Shown in pieces: positions 23,686-32,853 of a DNA stretch of 64,000 nt. The position numbers and the translations under genes are program-made. This stretch comes from Curtobacterium citreum (lineage in GTDB: Bacteria > Actinomycetota > Actinomycetes > Actinomycetales > Microbacteriaceae): contig NZ_VFMQ01000001.1 of the NCBI RefSeq assembly GCF_006715175.1, forward strand, positions 3,038,001 to 3,102,000. The letters run 5' to 3'. Below the pieces are notes generated by a model. That model made no database searches, had not been told where the DNA came from, and was given only the letters and a program-made list of their open reading frames with translations. Numbering within the stretch: position 1 is the stretch's first letter; every line of letters starts with the position of its first letter.

Positions 23686-25323
23686 GTGACAGCACCCCAG
23701 ACCGGCACGATCCGTGTGCCCGCGACCGTCGGCGTCCCGCCGGTCCGATCGCGCCTGCGCTCCGCGTCCTCGGTGATCGGCCTGGCCGTCGTCCGGACGC
23801 CCGAGCTCACGGTCGGGGCGATCGGCGTGCTCACGGGCGCCGCCTTCGCCTGGGTGCCGTCGCTCTGGTACGACGAGGGCGCGACGGTCACGAGCGCGCA
23901 GCGCAGCTGGCCGCAGCTCTGGGCCGAACTGCACAACGTCGACGCGGTGCACGGCCTGTACTACGCGCTCATCCACGCCTGGTTCTGGCTCGTCGGCTAC
24001 ACGCCCTTCACCCTCCGCTTCCCGAGCGCCCTCGCCATCGGCGTGGCCGCCGGACTCCTCGTGGCGCTCGGCCGCCGGCTCGGGGGTCGCCGGCTCGGCA
24101 TCACGGCCGGACTCGTGTTCATCGCCCTACCCCGCGTCCAGTGGGCCGGGTCCGAGGGCCGCCCCTACGCGACCATCACGACGCTCGCGGTGCTGCTCAC
24201 CCTCGTCGGCCTGACCGCGGTCCGACGGACACGGACGACGCACCGCACTCGCTGGTGGGTGGCGTACGGCGTCGTGGCGCTCGTCTCGGTGACGTTCAAC
24301 GTCTACCTGTCGCTCGCCGTGGTCGCGCACGCCGTCGCCCTCGGGTGGACGGTGGCCGCGCAGCGTCGGGCGGAACGGACCGGCCGTGGCGCGACACCGC
24401 TCGTGAGCCGCCGGACGCTCGTCCGCTGGCTCGTCGCAGCCGCCGGGGCCGCCCTGCTCGTCTCGCCCCTCGTGCTCGAGGTGATGGCCCAGTCGAAGCA
24501 GGTCGCGTGGATCTCCGGCATCGGGGAGCGCACGCTCCCGCAGGTGTTCTCCACCGCCTGGTTCGGCGGGATCACCCTGTACGCCGCGGTCGCCTGGGTC
24601 CTCATGGCCCTCGGCACCGCCGTCCCGCTGATCGCCGCGCGCCGCCGCGTCCCCGACGTCCGCGACCTCGTCCGGGCGCAGGCGGTCCGCGTCGCACTGC
24701 CCCTCGCGGTGCTGCCCACGAGCGTGCTGCTCATCGCGACCGCGCTCGGCAAGCACCTCTACTCTCCCAAGTACGCGTCGCTGAGCCTGCCGTTCGTGGC
24801 GCTCCTCATCGCCCTCGCCGTCACGCTCGTCCGTCCGCGGGCCCTGCTCGCCGCCGCCGTGGCCGTCTGCCTGGTCGGCGGCATCCCCTCCGCCGTGTAC
24901 GTGAAGAGCCCGCAGTCCAAGCAGGACTCCACCTGGGCGAACGCCGCGTCGATCATCGCCAGCGAGCGTGCTGGTCGTGCCGGTGCGAACGAGGGCGTCG
25001 TGTTCGGCAGCGTCTACGGCCACCCGGGGACCACCGCCGACATCATCCGGATCTCGTACCCGTGGGCGTTCACCGGCATGACCGACCTGGGCGCGACCAA
25101 GATCGGCGCCGAGAGCGGTGTGCTGTGGAACCAGAACGGTGACCTCGCGACCACCATCCCGGCCCGGCTCGGCGAGATCGACACCGTGTGGTTCGTCGGC
25201 GGGACCCCGAAGGCGCGGAACATCGAGCCGGAGACCGCCGCCGTCCTGGCCGAGCACGGCTTCCACGTCGAGCAGCAGTTCCGCTCCGGCCGCGTCGTGA
25301 TGACGGAGTTCGTGAAGGGCTGA
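23686..25323 (+). CDS. GT-C/PMT-like membrane glycosyltransferase
   Basis: The 545-residue protein has about 11-12 membrane helices. The first loop has the catalytic-type acidic pair in SLWYDEGATVT, as in GT39/GT83 mannosyl- or arabinosyl-transferases that use polyprenyl phosphates. A soluble C-terminal domain (about 410-545) faces outside. In-frame GTG codons at 23680 and 23686 are both possible starts; 23686 was chosen. It likely adds sugar to proteins or wall glycans, but the acceptor is unknown. Confidence 0.75.
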   Translation: MTAPQTGTIRVPATVGVPPVRSRLRSASSVIGLAVVRTPELTVGAIGVLTGAAFAWVPSLWYDEGATVTSAQRSWPQLWAELHNVDAVHGLYYALIHAWFWLVGYTPFTLRFPSALAIGVAAGLLVALGRRLGGRRLGITAGLVFIALPRVQWAGSEGRPYATITTLAVLLTLVGLTAVRRTRTTHRTRWWVAYGVVALVSVTFNVYLSLAVVAHAVALGWTVAAQRRAERTGRGATPLVSRRTLVRWLVAAAGAALLVSPLVLEVMAQSKQVAWISGIGERTLPQVFSTAWFGGITLYAAVAWVLMALGTAVPLIAARRRVPDVRDLVRAQAVRVALPLAVLPTSVLLIATALGKHLYSPKYASLSLPFVALLIALAVTLVRPRALLAAAVAVCLVGGIPSAVYVKSPQSKQDSTWANAASIIASERAGRAGANEGVVFGSVYGHPGTTADIIRISYPWAFTGMTDLGATKIGAESGVLWNQNGDLATTIPARLGEIDTVWFVGGTPKARNIEPETAAVLAEHGFHVEQQFRSGRVVMTEFVKG

Positions 25324-25367
25324 CGCCCGGTCAGTGCAGCGGCTGGAGCGCGCGGCACCGCCGACGG

Positions 25368-26300
25368 TCAGTGCACGACGCGTGCGCCGTGCACCGGGCC
25401 GGTCGCCCGGAGCGCCACGAGCCCGGCGGCGCTCAGCTCGACCTGCACCTCGAGCGCGGCGTCACGGTCGGCGACCAGGAAGGCCACGGTCGGTCCGCTG
25501 CCGGACACGATGCCCGCGAGCGCACCCGCCTTCTCGCCGATCTCGAGCGTCGTCGCGAGCGCCGGCTGGAGCCGCATCGCCGGAGCCTGCAGGTCGTTGT
25601 GCAGGCAGTCCGCGAGCAGCCCCGGGTCCCCCGCGCGGAGCGCCTGGAGCACGTTCGTCTCGACCACGGGGGTGGTCGGCGCCGGCCGGATGTCGGCCCG
25701 GTAGCGCTCCCGGTGCGCGTCGAGCGCGCGGTACACCGCCGGGGTCGAGAGTCCGGCGTCGCTCAGCGCGAGCACCCAGTGGAACTCCCCCTTGGCGAGC
25801 GCCGGGCTGAGCTCGTCCCCGCGTCCGGTGCCGACGGCCGTGCCGCCGGCGAAGGCGAACGGCACGTCCGCCCCGAGCCGTGCGGCCAGCGCCAGCAGCC
25901 CCTCACGGCCGAGCGCCGTGCCCCACAAAGTGTCCACCGCGAGCAGGGTCGCCGCGGCGTCCGCGGACCCTCCGCCCATGCCGCCGGCGACCGGGACCTG
26001 CTTGTCGATCGTCAGCCGGACCCCGCCGCGGTGCCCGGCGGCGTCCGCGACCAGGCGGGCTGCGCGGATCGCGAGGTTCGACTCGTCGGTCGGGACCCCG
26101 CTCGTGTCGATCGGGCCGGTGAACCGCACCGAGAAGTCGTCGGCGGGTTCGGCGGTGACGTCCTCGTACAGCGACACCGCCTGGTACGCCGTCGCGACGT
26201 CGTGGTAGCCGTCGTCCTGCAGGGCCCCGACGGACAGGAACACGTTGATCTTGCCGGGAGCGCGCACCCGTACGCGGGTCGGAGCGGCCAGCGAGGTCAT
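25368..26300 (-). CDS. ispE: 4-diphosphocytidyl-2-C-methyl-D-erythritol kinase
   Basis: The 310-residue GHMP kinase acts in the MEP isoprenoid pathway. It begins [16 protein letters not shown], has the nucleotide loop [18 protein letters not shown] (about residues 107-124) and motif 3 [10 protein letters not shown] near residue 268. The upstream metY stops 9 bases before its start, so it is last in a four-gene minus-strand series. Confidence 0.96.
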   Translation of the reverse strand: MTSLAAPTRVRVRAPGKINVFLSVGALQDDGYHDVATAYQAVSLYEDVTAEPADDFSVRFTGPIDTSGVPTDESNLAIRAARLVADAAGHRGGVRLTIDKQVPVAGGMGGGSADAAATLLAVDTLWGTALGREGLLALAARLGADVPFAFAGGTAVGTGRGDELSPALAKGEFHWVLALSDAGLSTPAVYRALDAHRERYRADIRPAPTTPVVETNVLQALRAGDPGLLADCLHNDLQAPAMRLQPALATTLEIGEKAGALAGIVSGSGPTVAFLVADRDAALEVQVELSAAGLVALRATGPVHGARVVH

Positions 26301-26309
26301 GGCTCCAAC

Positions 26310-27614
26310 CTATCCCGCGCGCGCTGCGGTGAAACCACGCTCCAGGTCGGCCAGGACGTCGTCGACGTGTTCGAGTCCGATCGACAGTCGGATGAGCCCC
26401 TCCCCGACGCCCGCGGCCGCCCGCTCCGACGGGGTCATCTGCACGTGGGTCGTCGACGCGGGGTGCACGACGAGCGAGCGCACGTCGCCGATGTTCGAGA
26501 CGTGGTCGAACAGCTCGAGGGCCGCGACGAACCGCCGACCCGCCTCGAGCCCGCCGACCAGGTCGAACGCCAGCACCGCCGACGGCCCCTTCGGCACGTA
26601 GCGCTGCTGCAGGTGGTGCCACGGCGACGACGGCAGGCCCGCGTAGTGCACGCCGCCGACCTGGTCGTGCGCGTCCAGCCAGCTCGCAACGGTCGCGGCG
26701 TTGGACACGTGCCGGTCCATCCGGAGCGAGAGCGTCTGGATGCCCTGCAGCACGAGGAACGCGTTGAACGGGGCGATCGCGGGGCCGAGGTCCGCGGACA
26801 GCTTCGACCGGGTGCGCTGGATGAAGGCCCGCCGACCGAACTTCTCGGTGAACGCCGTGCCGGCGAACCCGGACTGTTCGACCGTCGTCAGCTGCGGGTA
26901 CTTCTCCGGATGTGCCGCCCAGTCGAAGTTCCCGCTGTCGACGATGATCCCGGCGATGGCGCTGCCGTGCCCGGCGAGGTACTTCGTCGCCGAGTGCACG
27001 ACGATGTCCGCACCGTGCTCGATCGGCCGGACGAGGTACGGCGTCGCGATCGTGTTGTCGACGATGAGCGGGACCCCGGCCTCGTGTGCGACGCCGGCCA
27101 CCCCGGCGAAGTCGAGCACGTCGCCGCGCGGGTTCGGGATGCTCTCGCCGAAGAACGCCCGCGTCTCCGGACGGACCGCGGCGGCCCACTCGGACAGGTC
27201 GGTGGGGTCCTGCACGAACGTGAAGGTGATGCCGAGGTCGCGGAGCGTCGACGCGAACAGCGTGTACGTCGCGCCGTACAGCGAGGCGCTCGACACGACG
27301 TGGTCGCCGGCGCGGGCGACGCCGAGCACCGCGAGCGACGTCGCGGCCTGCCCGGACGCCAGGGCCAGCGCACCGATCCCGCCCTCGAGGTCGGCGATCC
27401 GCCGCTCGAGCGCGGCGGCCGAGGGGTTGTTCACCCGCGAGTACGTGTGCCCGGGCGCGTCGAGCAGGAACCGCGCCGCGGCGTCCTCGCCCGACGGGTA
27501 CACGAACGCGGCGGTCTGCGCGATCGGCGGCACGTTCCCGCCGAAGCCCGGGTCGGCCTTGAACCCGGCGCGGATCTGCCGGGTCTCGAACGCCCAGTCG
27601 TCCTCGACCGCCAT
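26310..27614 (-). CDS. metY: O-acetylhomoserine sulfhydrylase-type enzyme
   Basis: The 434-residue PLP enzyme of the Cys/Met metabolism family shows SRVNNPSAAALERRIADLEGG in two adjoining parts, SGQAATSLAVLG, VDNTIATPYLVRP and the PLP Lys in HSATKYLAGHG. A length over 420 and the large NFDWAAHPEKYP insertion are typical of MetY rather than MetB. It makes homocysteine from O-acetylhomoserine and sulfide. The ATG overlaps the stop of the LLM gene (TGATG). Confidence 0.92.
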   Translation of the reverse strand: MAVEDDWAFETRQIRAGFKADPGFGGNVPPIAQTAAFVYPSGEDAAARFLLDAPGHTYSRVNNPSAAALERRIADLEGGIGALALASGQAATSLAVLGVARAGDHVVSSASLYGATYTLFASTLRDLGITFTFVQDPTDLSEWAAAVRPETRAFFGESIPNPRGDVLDFAGVAGVAHEAGVPLIVDNTIATPYLVRPIEHGADIVVHSATKYLAGHGSAIAGIIVDSGNFDWAAHPEKYPQLTTVEQSGFAGTAFTEKFGRRAFIQRTRSKLSADLGPAIAPFNAFLVLQGIQTLSLRMDRHVSNAATVASWLDAHDQVGGVHYAGLPSSPWHHLQQRYVPKGPSAVLAFDLVGGLEAGRRFVAALELFDHVSNIGDVRSLVVHPASTTHVQMTPSERAAAGVGEGLIRLSIGLEHVDDVLADLERGFTAARAG

Positions 27615-28681
27615 CAGGCGACCGACCCGGCGGAGGCGGACGGGGAGACGGACGCACCGGTCGGACGGACGAGCGGGATGACCTGCTCGCCGAAGCGCTC
27701 CATCTCCTCGGCCTGCGGCGAGAACTGCAGCAGGAGCGTGTCGACCCCGGCGTCCTCGAACTCGAGGATCCGGTCCGCCACCTGCTGCGGCGTCCCGACG
27801 AACCCGGGGCGCAGGCCGCGGTTCGACACCGAGTAGTCCTCGAGCGACGGCACGTGCTCGAGCTGCGACTTTGAGATGAAGTCCTGGTACGACTCGTACG
27901 CCTTGCCGTGCTGCACGTCGGTGATGCGCGCGAGCTCGGCCTGCGCCTCCGCCTCGGTCTCGCGCACGATGACGTACGCGGCCATGCCGAACGCCTCGAA
28001 CGGCGCTGCTCCGGCGTCCTCGCGGCGGCGGCGCATCTCGGCGATCTTCGTCCGGAGCTCGTCGACCGTGCCGCCGTGCGTCAGGTACGCGTCGGCGAAG
28101 CGCGTGATCGAGCTCTTGCCGGCCTCGCTCTCGCCGCCGGCGTAGATCCGCGGCGTGACCCGGGGCTTCGGCTCGAGGTGCGCGTTCTGCACGTCGTAGT
28201 ACTCGCCCGAGAACGAGTACGGCGTCTCCGACCACAGACCCTTGAGGATCCGGACGAACTCCTCGGTGCGCGCGTACCGGTCATCGTGCTCCGAGAAGAT
28301 GCCGCCGTACTGGCGCGCCTCCTCCGCCCACCAGGCGCTCACCACGTTGAACGTGAACCGGCCGCACGAGATCTCGTCGATGGTCGCCGCCTGCTTCGCC
28401 GTCACGGCCGGCAGGTGGTAGCCCGGCCGCATCGCCGCCATGATCTCCAGGCGCTCGGTCGTCGCCGCGAGCGCGGCCGCGAGCGCCCACGCCTCGAGAC
28501 TCGGTGCCGCCGTCCCCTTGATGTCGTTGAGGTTGAGCTCCGGCACGAGGGTCAGGTCGAAGCCGATGCGCTCGGCTCGCTGCGCGAGCCGCTTCACGTA
28601 GTCGAAGGTGACGGGCATGTCCTCGTCCTCGACGTTGCGCAGCCAACCGCCGAAGAGCGGGGTCCAGTATCCGAATCGCAC
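27614..28681 (-). CDS. LLM-class FMN-dependent monooxygenase (SfnG/SsuD-like)
   Basis: The 355-residue luciferase-like TIM barrel starts VRFGYWTPLFGGWLRNVED and includes GRFTFNVVSAWWAEEARQYG and the C-terminal GTPQQVADRILEFEDAGVD. The N-terminus is very like dimethylsulfone monooxygenases (SfnG), which release methanesulfinate from organosulfur compounds. The coupled metY downstream supports a sulfur-scavenging role. It needs reduced FMN from a separate reductase. The start is GTG at 28681 with a weak AAGGAA. Confidence 0.85.
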   Translation of the reverse strand: MRFGYWTPLFGGWLRNVEDEDMPVTFDYVKRLAQRAERIGFDLTLVPELNLNDIKGTAAPSLEAWALAAALAATTERLEIMAAMRPGYHLPAVTAKQAATIDEISCGRFTFNVVSAWWAEEARQYGGIFSEHDDRYARTEEFVRILKGLWSETPYSFSGEYYDVQNAHLEPKPRVTPRIYAGGESEAGKSSITRFADAYLTHGGTVDELRTKIAEMRRRREDAGAAPFEAFGMAAYVIVRETEAEAQAELARITDVQHGKAYESYQDFISKSQLEHVPSLEDYSVSNRGLRPGFVGTPQQVADRILEFEDAGVDTLLLQFSPQAEEMERFGEQVIPLVRPTGASVSPSASAGSVA

Positions 28682-28710
28682 GAGTGGTTCCTTGCTGGTG
28701 GGGAGTGACG

Positions 28711-28746
28711 GACGGGAGGCACGGGGCGGGCCCGCACCGTGCCTCC
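28711..28746. repeat. GC-rich palindrome (GGAGG family), probable terminator
   Basis: A 16-bp stem with one mismatch (GGAGGCACGGGGCGGG / CCCGCACCGTGCCTCC) lies downstream of the ATP-grasp gene and upstream of the LLM gene. Confidence 0.65.
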
Positions 28747-28766
28747 AGGCCGGTGGGTGGTTCGTC

Positions 28767-29762
28767 TCAGACCGCGGCGACCGCGTGGTCGCGCTCGAGG
28801 AGCGCGCCCGTGAAGCGCGCGATGGCGCGCGGTCCGGAGACCGGCGCGACCGCCTCGACGGCGGGGTTGTAGTTCGTGTTGGTGTTGATGTCGTAGACGA
28901 CGGTGCGACCGTCGGTGGTCTCCATGAACTCGACGCCCGCGATCTGGATGCCCTGGTCGGCGAGGAACGTGCGGAGGCGCTGAACGAGCGGGTGCTCAGA
29001 CGTGACCTCCTCGCGCAGGCTGAACGCCGCAGGAGCACCGGGTGCCTCGACACCGGGCACGTCGCAGACCGCCCCCGCGATGACCTGGGGGACCTCGCAC
29101 GCGTCGGCCGGGCAGAGCTCGAAGCTGCCTGCGCTCGTGTCGACCCGCACCGCGTAGACGAACTCGCCGCCGACGAACTCGGCGCGCGTGATGAACGGCT
29201 CGCGGGCCGTCAGGTACTCCTGCAGCAGGGTGATGCCGTCGACCGGGGCCTCGAACTCGGGGCTGTCGACGTACGCGTCGAACTCGGCGAGCGAGTCGAA
29301 CCGGCGGACGCCGAGGCCCTTGCCGCCCTGGTTGTGCTTCGTGATGAAGGGGACGTCCTGCCCGCCGGTGAAGGTGCGGGCGGCCTCCTTGAGCGGTGCC
29401 GTGCCGAAGACGGCGGAGGTGCGGGGGACGTCGAAGCCCGCGGCCTGCAGCAGCCCGTGCTGGGCGACCTTGGAGACCTCGAGCTCGAGCACGTGGCTGC
29501 CGCCGACGACCGTGCGACCGGCACGCTCCAACCAGCCGAGCACGGCGCGGGTGTACTCCTTGCTGTGCTCGTGCCCGCGGGTGTGGCTGCTGGCCGACAT
29601 GCGGCTCCAGTACACGCCGGGCTCCGGCTCCGCCCCGAGGTCGATCTGCCCCTCGGTCAGCAGGACCTCCTGCACCGGGACGCCCTCGGCAGCGAAGGCG
29701 GCGGCGAGCGGTGGGAACCACTCGGGGTTCTCGTGGATGACGTACACGCGCGGAGTGCTCAC
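28767..29762 (-). CDS. ATP-grasp family ligase (RimK-like)
   Basis: The 331-residue protein has a pre-ATP-grasp N-domain (VYVIHENPEWFPPLAAAF) and an ATP-grasp core with KHNQGGKGLGVRRF, LLQEYLTARE, and the Mg site VEFMETTDGRTVVYDINTNT near the C-terminus. Such ligases form amide or peptide bonds through acyl-phosphates. It lies upstream of the LLM/metY genes, separated only by a palindrome. The substrates are not readable. Confidence 0.82.
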   Translation of the reverse strand: MSTPRVYVIHENPEWFPPLAAAFAAEGVPVQEVLLTEGQIDLGAEPEPGVYWSRMSASSHTRGHEHSKEYTRAVLGWLERAGRTVVGGSHVLELEVSKVAQHGLLQAAGFDVPRTSAVFGTAPLKEAARTFTGGQDVPFITKHNQGGKGLGVRRFDSLAEFDAYVDSPEFEAPVDGITLLQEYLTAREPFITRAEFVGGEFVYAVRVDTSAGSFELCPADACEVPQVIAGAVCDVPGVEAPGAPAAFSLREEVTSEHPLVQRLRTFLADQGIQIAGVEFMETTDGRTVVYDINTNTNYNPAVEAVAPVSGPRAIARFTGALLERDHAVAAV

Positions 29763-29814
29763 CGCCCCACCCTAGGCACGGATGGTCGGGAGGTGCCAGG
29801 AGTGTGACGCGGTG

Positions 29815-30669
29815 CTACCGCGCCGGTTCGGTGCCGAACTGCTGCGTGCCGAGGACGCCGAGGAGCTCGAGCTTCTGGGCGTCCTCGCTCCCAGGGGGCG
29901 CGGTGAACAGCAGCAGGGCCTGCGCCTGGTCGTCGGTGTGCAGCACTTGGCAGTCGACCGTGATGCGTCCGAGTTCGGGCTGCAGGATCGTCTTGTTGTC
30001 CGACCACCGCGTCGCGACCTCGTGTCGCTCCCAGACCTCGGCGAACGCGGGGCTCCGGCGCTGCAGCTCGGCGACGAGCTCGGTCGCACGGCGATCCCCG
30101 GGCCCGGCGAGCCCGACGGCCGCCCGCAACGACGCGACGACCACCCGGCCCAGGCGCTCGTGCTGCTCGGGAGCGTACTTCGCCGGCTCGGTGCCGGTGA
30201 CGAACCACCGCCACGCCTGGTAGCGCTCGTTGCCGGGCAGGTCGACCGACCCGCCGAGCAGGGCCCGGGCGAGCCGGTTCTCGACGAGCGTCTCACCGAG
30301 GTCGCTCACCACGATCGCAGGGGTGTCCTCGAGCCGGTCGAGCACCCGGAGGATCGCGGGGTCGACGTGGTCGGCCCGGTGCATCCGGACCGGCGCGGTG
30401 TGGCCGGCGAGGTGGAACAGGTGGTCACGCTCGTCGAGGCTGCACCGGAGCGCCCGAGCGATCGCGGCCATCATCTGCTCGGACGGCTGCGGCCCGCGCT
30501 GCTGTTCGAGCCGCGTGTAGTAGTCGACGCTCATGCCCGCGAGGGCGGCGACCTCCTCGCGTCGCAGCCCGGGCGTGCGGCGCCGGGCCCCTGCACCGAG
30601 CCCGACGTCCTCGGGCCGGAGCAGCTCGCGGCGGCGACGCAGGAAGTCGGCGAGGGCGTGGCGGTCCAT
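29815..30669 (-). CDS. XRE-family regulator with MmyB-like ligand-binding domain
   Basis: The 284-residue protein has an N-terminal HTH (LRREEVAALAGMSVDYYTRL, then EQQRG) and a PAS-like MmyB C-terminal domain (about 105-275) with ENRLARALLG and RYQAWRWFV. These regulators commonly control an adjacent divergent dehydrogenase gene, here the SDR starting 102 bases away. A fatty-acyl or small aromatic ligand is known for some members; the ligand here is unknown. Confidence 0.9.
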   Translation of the reverse strand: MDRHALADFLRRRRELLRPEDVGLGAGARRRTPGLRREEVAALAGMSVDYYTRLEQQRGPQPSEQMMAAIARALRCSLDERDHLFHLAGHTAPVRMHRADHVDPAILRVLDRLEDTPAIVVSDLGETLVENRLARALLGGSVDLPGNERYQAWRWFVTGTEPAKYAPEQHERLGRVVVASLRAAVGLAGPGDRRATELVAELQRRSPAFAEVWERHEVATRWSDNKTILQPELGRITVDCQVLHTDDQAQALLLFTAPPGSEDAQKLELLGVLGTQQFGTEPAR

Positions 30670-30770
30670 GTGCCCATCGTCCTCCGACGGGCGGCCCGGA
30701 ACCAGGGATCGCCGGTCCCCCGATGCGCGCGTCCTGGTGCGGGGCGGGCGGGGAGCGGATCGTGGTCGTC

Positions 30771-31511
30771 ATGGACACCACCACCAGCACCGTCTTCATC
30801 CCCGGCGCGACCTCCGGCATCGGACTCGCGCTCGCCCAGCGTCTGCAGGCGGCGGGCAGCACCGTCGTCATCGGCGGGCGGCGCCGCTCCCTGCTCGACA
30901 CCCTCGCCGCCGAGCACGGCTTCGACACCGTCGCGATCGACGTCTCCGACCCTGCCTCGATCCGCGTCGCAGCGGCCGAGGTCCTCGACCGCCACCCCGC
31001 GCTCGACGGCCTCGTCACGATGTCCGGCATCATGCGGAACGAGGACCTTCGCGACCCCGGGCACATCGACGACGCCGTGGCGACCGTCGAGACGAACCTG
31101 CTCGGCACGATCCGCCTGATCGACGCATTCTTGCCGCAGCTGCTCTCGCGGCCGACATCGACCCTGGTGACCGTCACCTCGGGGCTCGCGTACGTGCCGC
31201 TCACCGCGACGCCGACGTACAGCGCGACGAAGGCCGCCGTGCACTCCTACACGCAGGCCCTGCGGCAGCAGCTCGTCGGCAGCTCGGTCCAGGTGCTCGA
31301 GCTGGCGCCGCCGGCCGTCCGGACCGACCTGATGGGCGGCGCGGACTTCGGCGGGATGCCCCTCGACGCGTTCGCCGACGAGGTCATGGACCTGCTGCGC
31401 TCCGGTGCGGCGCCCGAGGTCCTCGTCGAGGACGTCCTGCCGCTCCGGTGGGCCGAGCGCGACGGGACGCACCAGCAGATCCTCGAGGCGATGGCCGGCC
31501 GCGGGCACTGA
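30771..31511 (+). CDS. Short-chain dehydrogenase/reductase
   Basis: The 246-residue SDR has the cofactor loop FIPGATSGIGLALAQRLQ, acidic NAD(P) selector region GGRR, and the active-site Tyr-x3-Lys as TYSATKAAVHSY with the preceding Ser in VTSGLAYV. The NNAG motif is replaced by MSGI. The start at 30771 follows GGGAG. It is divergent from the MmyB regulator and likely its target. Confidence 0.88.
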   Translation: MDTTTSTVFIPGATSGIGLALAQRLQAAGSTVVIGGRRRSLLDTLAAEHGFDTVAIDVSDPASIRVAAAEVLDRHPALDGLVTMSGIMRNEDLRDPGHIDDAVATVETNLLGTIRLIDAFLPQLLSRPTSTLVTVTSGLAYVPLTATPTYSATKAAVHSYTQALRQQLVGSSVQVLELAPPAVRTDLMGGADFGGMPLDAFADEVMDLLRSGAAPEVLVEDVLPLRWAERDGTHQQILEAMAGRGH

Positions 31512-31551
31512 GCGCGTCCGGCGGGCCACCGCGGTCCCGCGTCCGGGAGGT

Positions 31552-31615
31552 CCGCACAACCGGAAGCGCAGCGCGCCGCTGAAGTCCGTGGTGCGGTGTG
31601 CTTCCGGTTGTGCGG
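31552..31615. repeat. 16-bp inverted repeat, possible terminator
   Basis: CCGCACAACCGGAAGC (31552-31567) and its exact complement GCTTCCGGTTGTGCGG (31600-31615) flank 32 bases that contain a smaller stem (CAGCG/CGCTG). It lies between the convergent SDR and the membrane-protein gene. Confidence 0.65.
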
Positions 31616-31668
31616 GGGCACGCGACGCCGCGCTTCCGCCCGCCGGTGCGGGCGGTCCGGGCTGCCCG

Positions 31669-32085
31669 TCAGTCGGCCTCGCCCGCGGCGCGTCGACGGC
31701 GGATCTGTGCGTCGACGACGCGGTTCACCATCCAGAGCGCGAGCGTGATCCCCGTGACGACGACCGCCTCGGCGACCGTGCGGTCGAGGGCCCCTCGGAG
31801 CAACCAGTACGCACCGCCCGCGATGACCCCCACGATCGCGACGGTGCCGATCCGGCCCGTGGCGGAGCGGTTCAAGGTCGCTTCGTCGGCGGCGTCATCG
31901 GTCCCGAGCCGCCGGAACCACAGCCCCCACACGCCCACTCCCAGGCCGAGCAGCACGGCTGCCCACGCGGCGTCGTCCCGGACGTCCCGCACGAGGGCGA
32001 CGAGTGCGATGACGATCACCGCCAGCCCGACCACGAGGAAGCCGAGCGTGATCGCGTCGGCGGTCCGGGAGCGAGAAGGGTGCAC
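31669..32085 (-). CDS. Small integral membrane protein (138 residues)
   Basis: Four hydrophobic stretches (for example ITLGFLVVGLAVIVIALVAL, AWAAVLLGLGVGVWGLWF, VAIVGVIAGGAYWLL) suggest a four-helix membrane protein with a basic C-terminus (QIRRRRAAGEAD). No family motif is recognised. Its 33-base spacing to the PIN gene upstream allows co-transcription. Confidence 0.7.
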   Translation of the reverse strand: MHPSRSRTADAITLGFLVVGLAVIVIALVALVRDVRDDAAWAAVLLGLGVGVWGLWFRRLGTDDAADEATLNRSATGRIGTVAIVGVIAGGAYWLLRGALDRTVAEAVVVTGITLALWMVNRVVDAQIRRRRAAGEAD

Positions 32086-32118
32086 GCCTCTGAGCCTAGG
32101 GCTCCGTCGAGGCGTCGT

Positions 32119-32631
32119 TCAGCTCGGCTGACCGCGGTACCGTCGCGCGGCCGCGACACTGTCGACGTCGACGAGCAGGGACAGCGTCGCAGCGTCGACG
32201 ACGGCGAGTCCCGGATCGACGCTCACGAGTGCGTCAGCATCGACCGCGATCGTCGTGGCGACCTGGATGGCTCCGCTCGCAGTCAGTCCGTATCGCGCCA
32301 CGAGAGCTTCGACATCGTCGGCGACTTCGTCGACGCCGACCCAGTACACGCGTGTCGTCGACTTGATGGTCCCCCACTCGGCCAGGAGCCCGGGCCGACC
32401 GATCGCATGCGCAGACTCGATCAGCTCCAGCTCGGTGAGGCCGTTGTAGAAACAGTCGGCGCTCACGAGGTCCAGCCGCTGCAGGAACGCCGCCGCAGCG
32501 TCATGCCCCCGAGCCGTCGTGTCGATGGCCCGCCGGAGGAACCACGAGTCGAGGACGACTCGCGCCGGTACCGCGGCGAAGTGATCGAACGCGAGCACAC
32601 CGCGCGTCCCTGACTCCTCGAACGACGACAC
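32119..32631 (-). CDS. PIN-domain protein, VapC-like toxin
   Basis: The 170-residue protein has the PIN order: VVLDSWFLRRAI (Asp28), NGLTELELIESA (Glu67/Glu69), GLTASGAIQVAT and DALVSVDPG (Asp139). VapC toxins are Mg-dependent ribonucleases. At the usual third acidic site (the D of a SxxDA motif) this protein has Gly120, so activity may be altered. The antitoxin-like gene lies 6 bases upstream on the same strand. Confidence 0.7.
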   Translation of the reverse strand: MSSFEESGTRGVLAFDHFAAVPARVVLDSWFLRRAIDTTARGHDAAAAFLQRLDLVSADCFYNGLTELELIESAHAIGRPGLLAEWGTIKSTTRVYWVGVDEVADDVEALVARYGLTASGAIQVATTIAVDADALVSVDPGLAVVDAATLSLLVDVDSVAAARRYRGQPS

Positions 32632-32637
32632 GAACGG

Positions 32638-32853
32638 TCACCCTCGTCGCAGGAGTCGCGATGCCGGCGTGAACTCCTTGCCGGAGGCGAAGGTGTTGAG
32701 CGCTCGTTGCAGGCGTGCCCGCCGCTCCTCCGGTGTGCCGGCCGGCGTCGGGGTCCGGGCTTTGATCGCCTCGATCTCGTCGCGTGAGAAGACACGGGGG
32801 CTGCGCGATCTCGAGGTTCGGGCGTTTGCGTCGGCAGGATCAGTCGGGGTCAT
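32638..32853 (-). CDS. Small antitoxin-like protein paired with the PIN gene
   Basis: The 71-residue basic protein starts at an ATG with AAGGAG upstream. It has a polar N-terminus, a helical core (VFSRDEIEAIKARTP) and a C-terminal helix that could wrap the toxin. No clear ribbon-helix-helix is visible. Assignment rests on size, order and 6-base spacing to the PIN gene. Confidence 0.6.
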   Translation of the reverse strand: MTPTDPADANARTSRSRSPRVFSRDEIEAIKARTPTPAGTPEERRARLQRALNTFASGKEFTPASRLLRRG

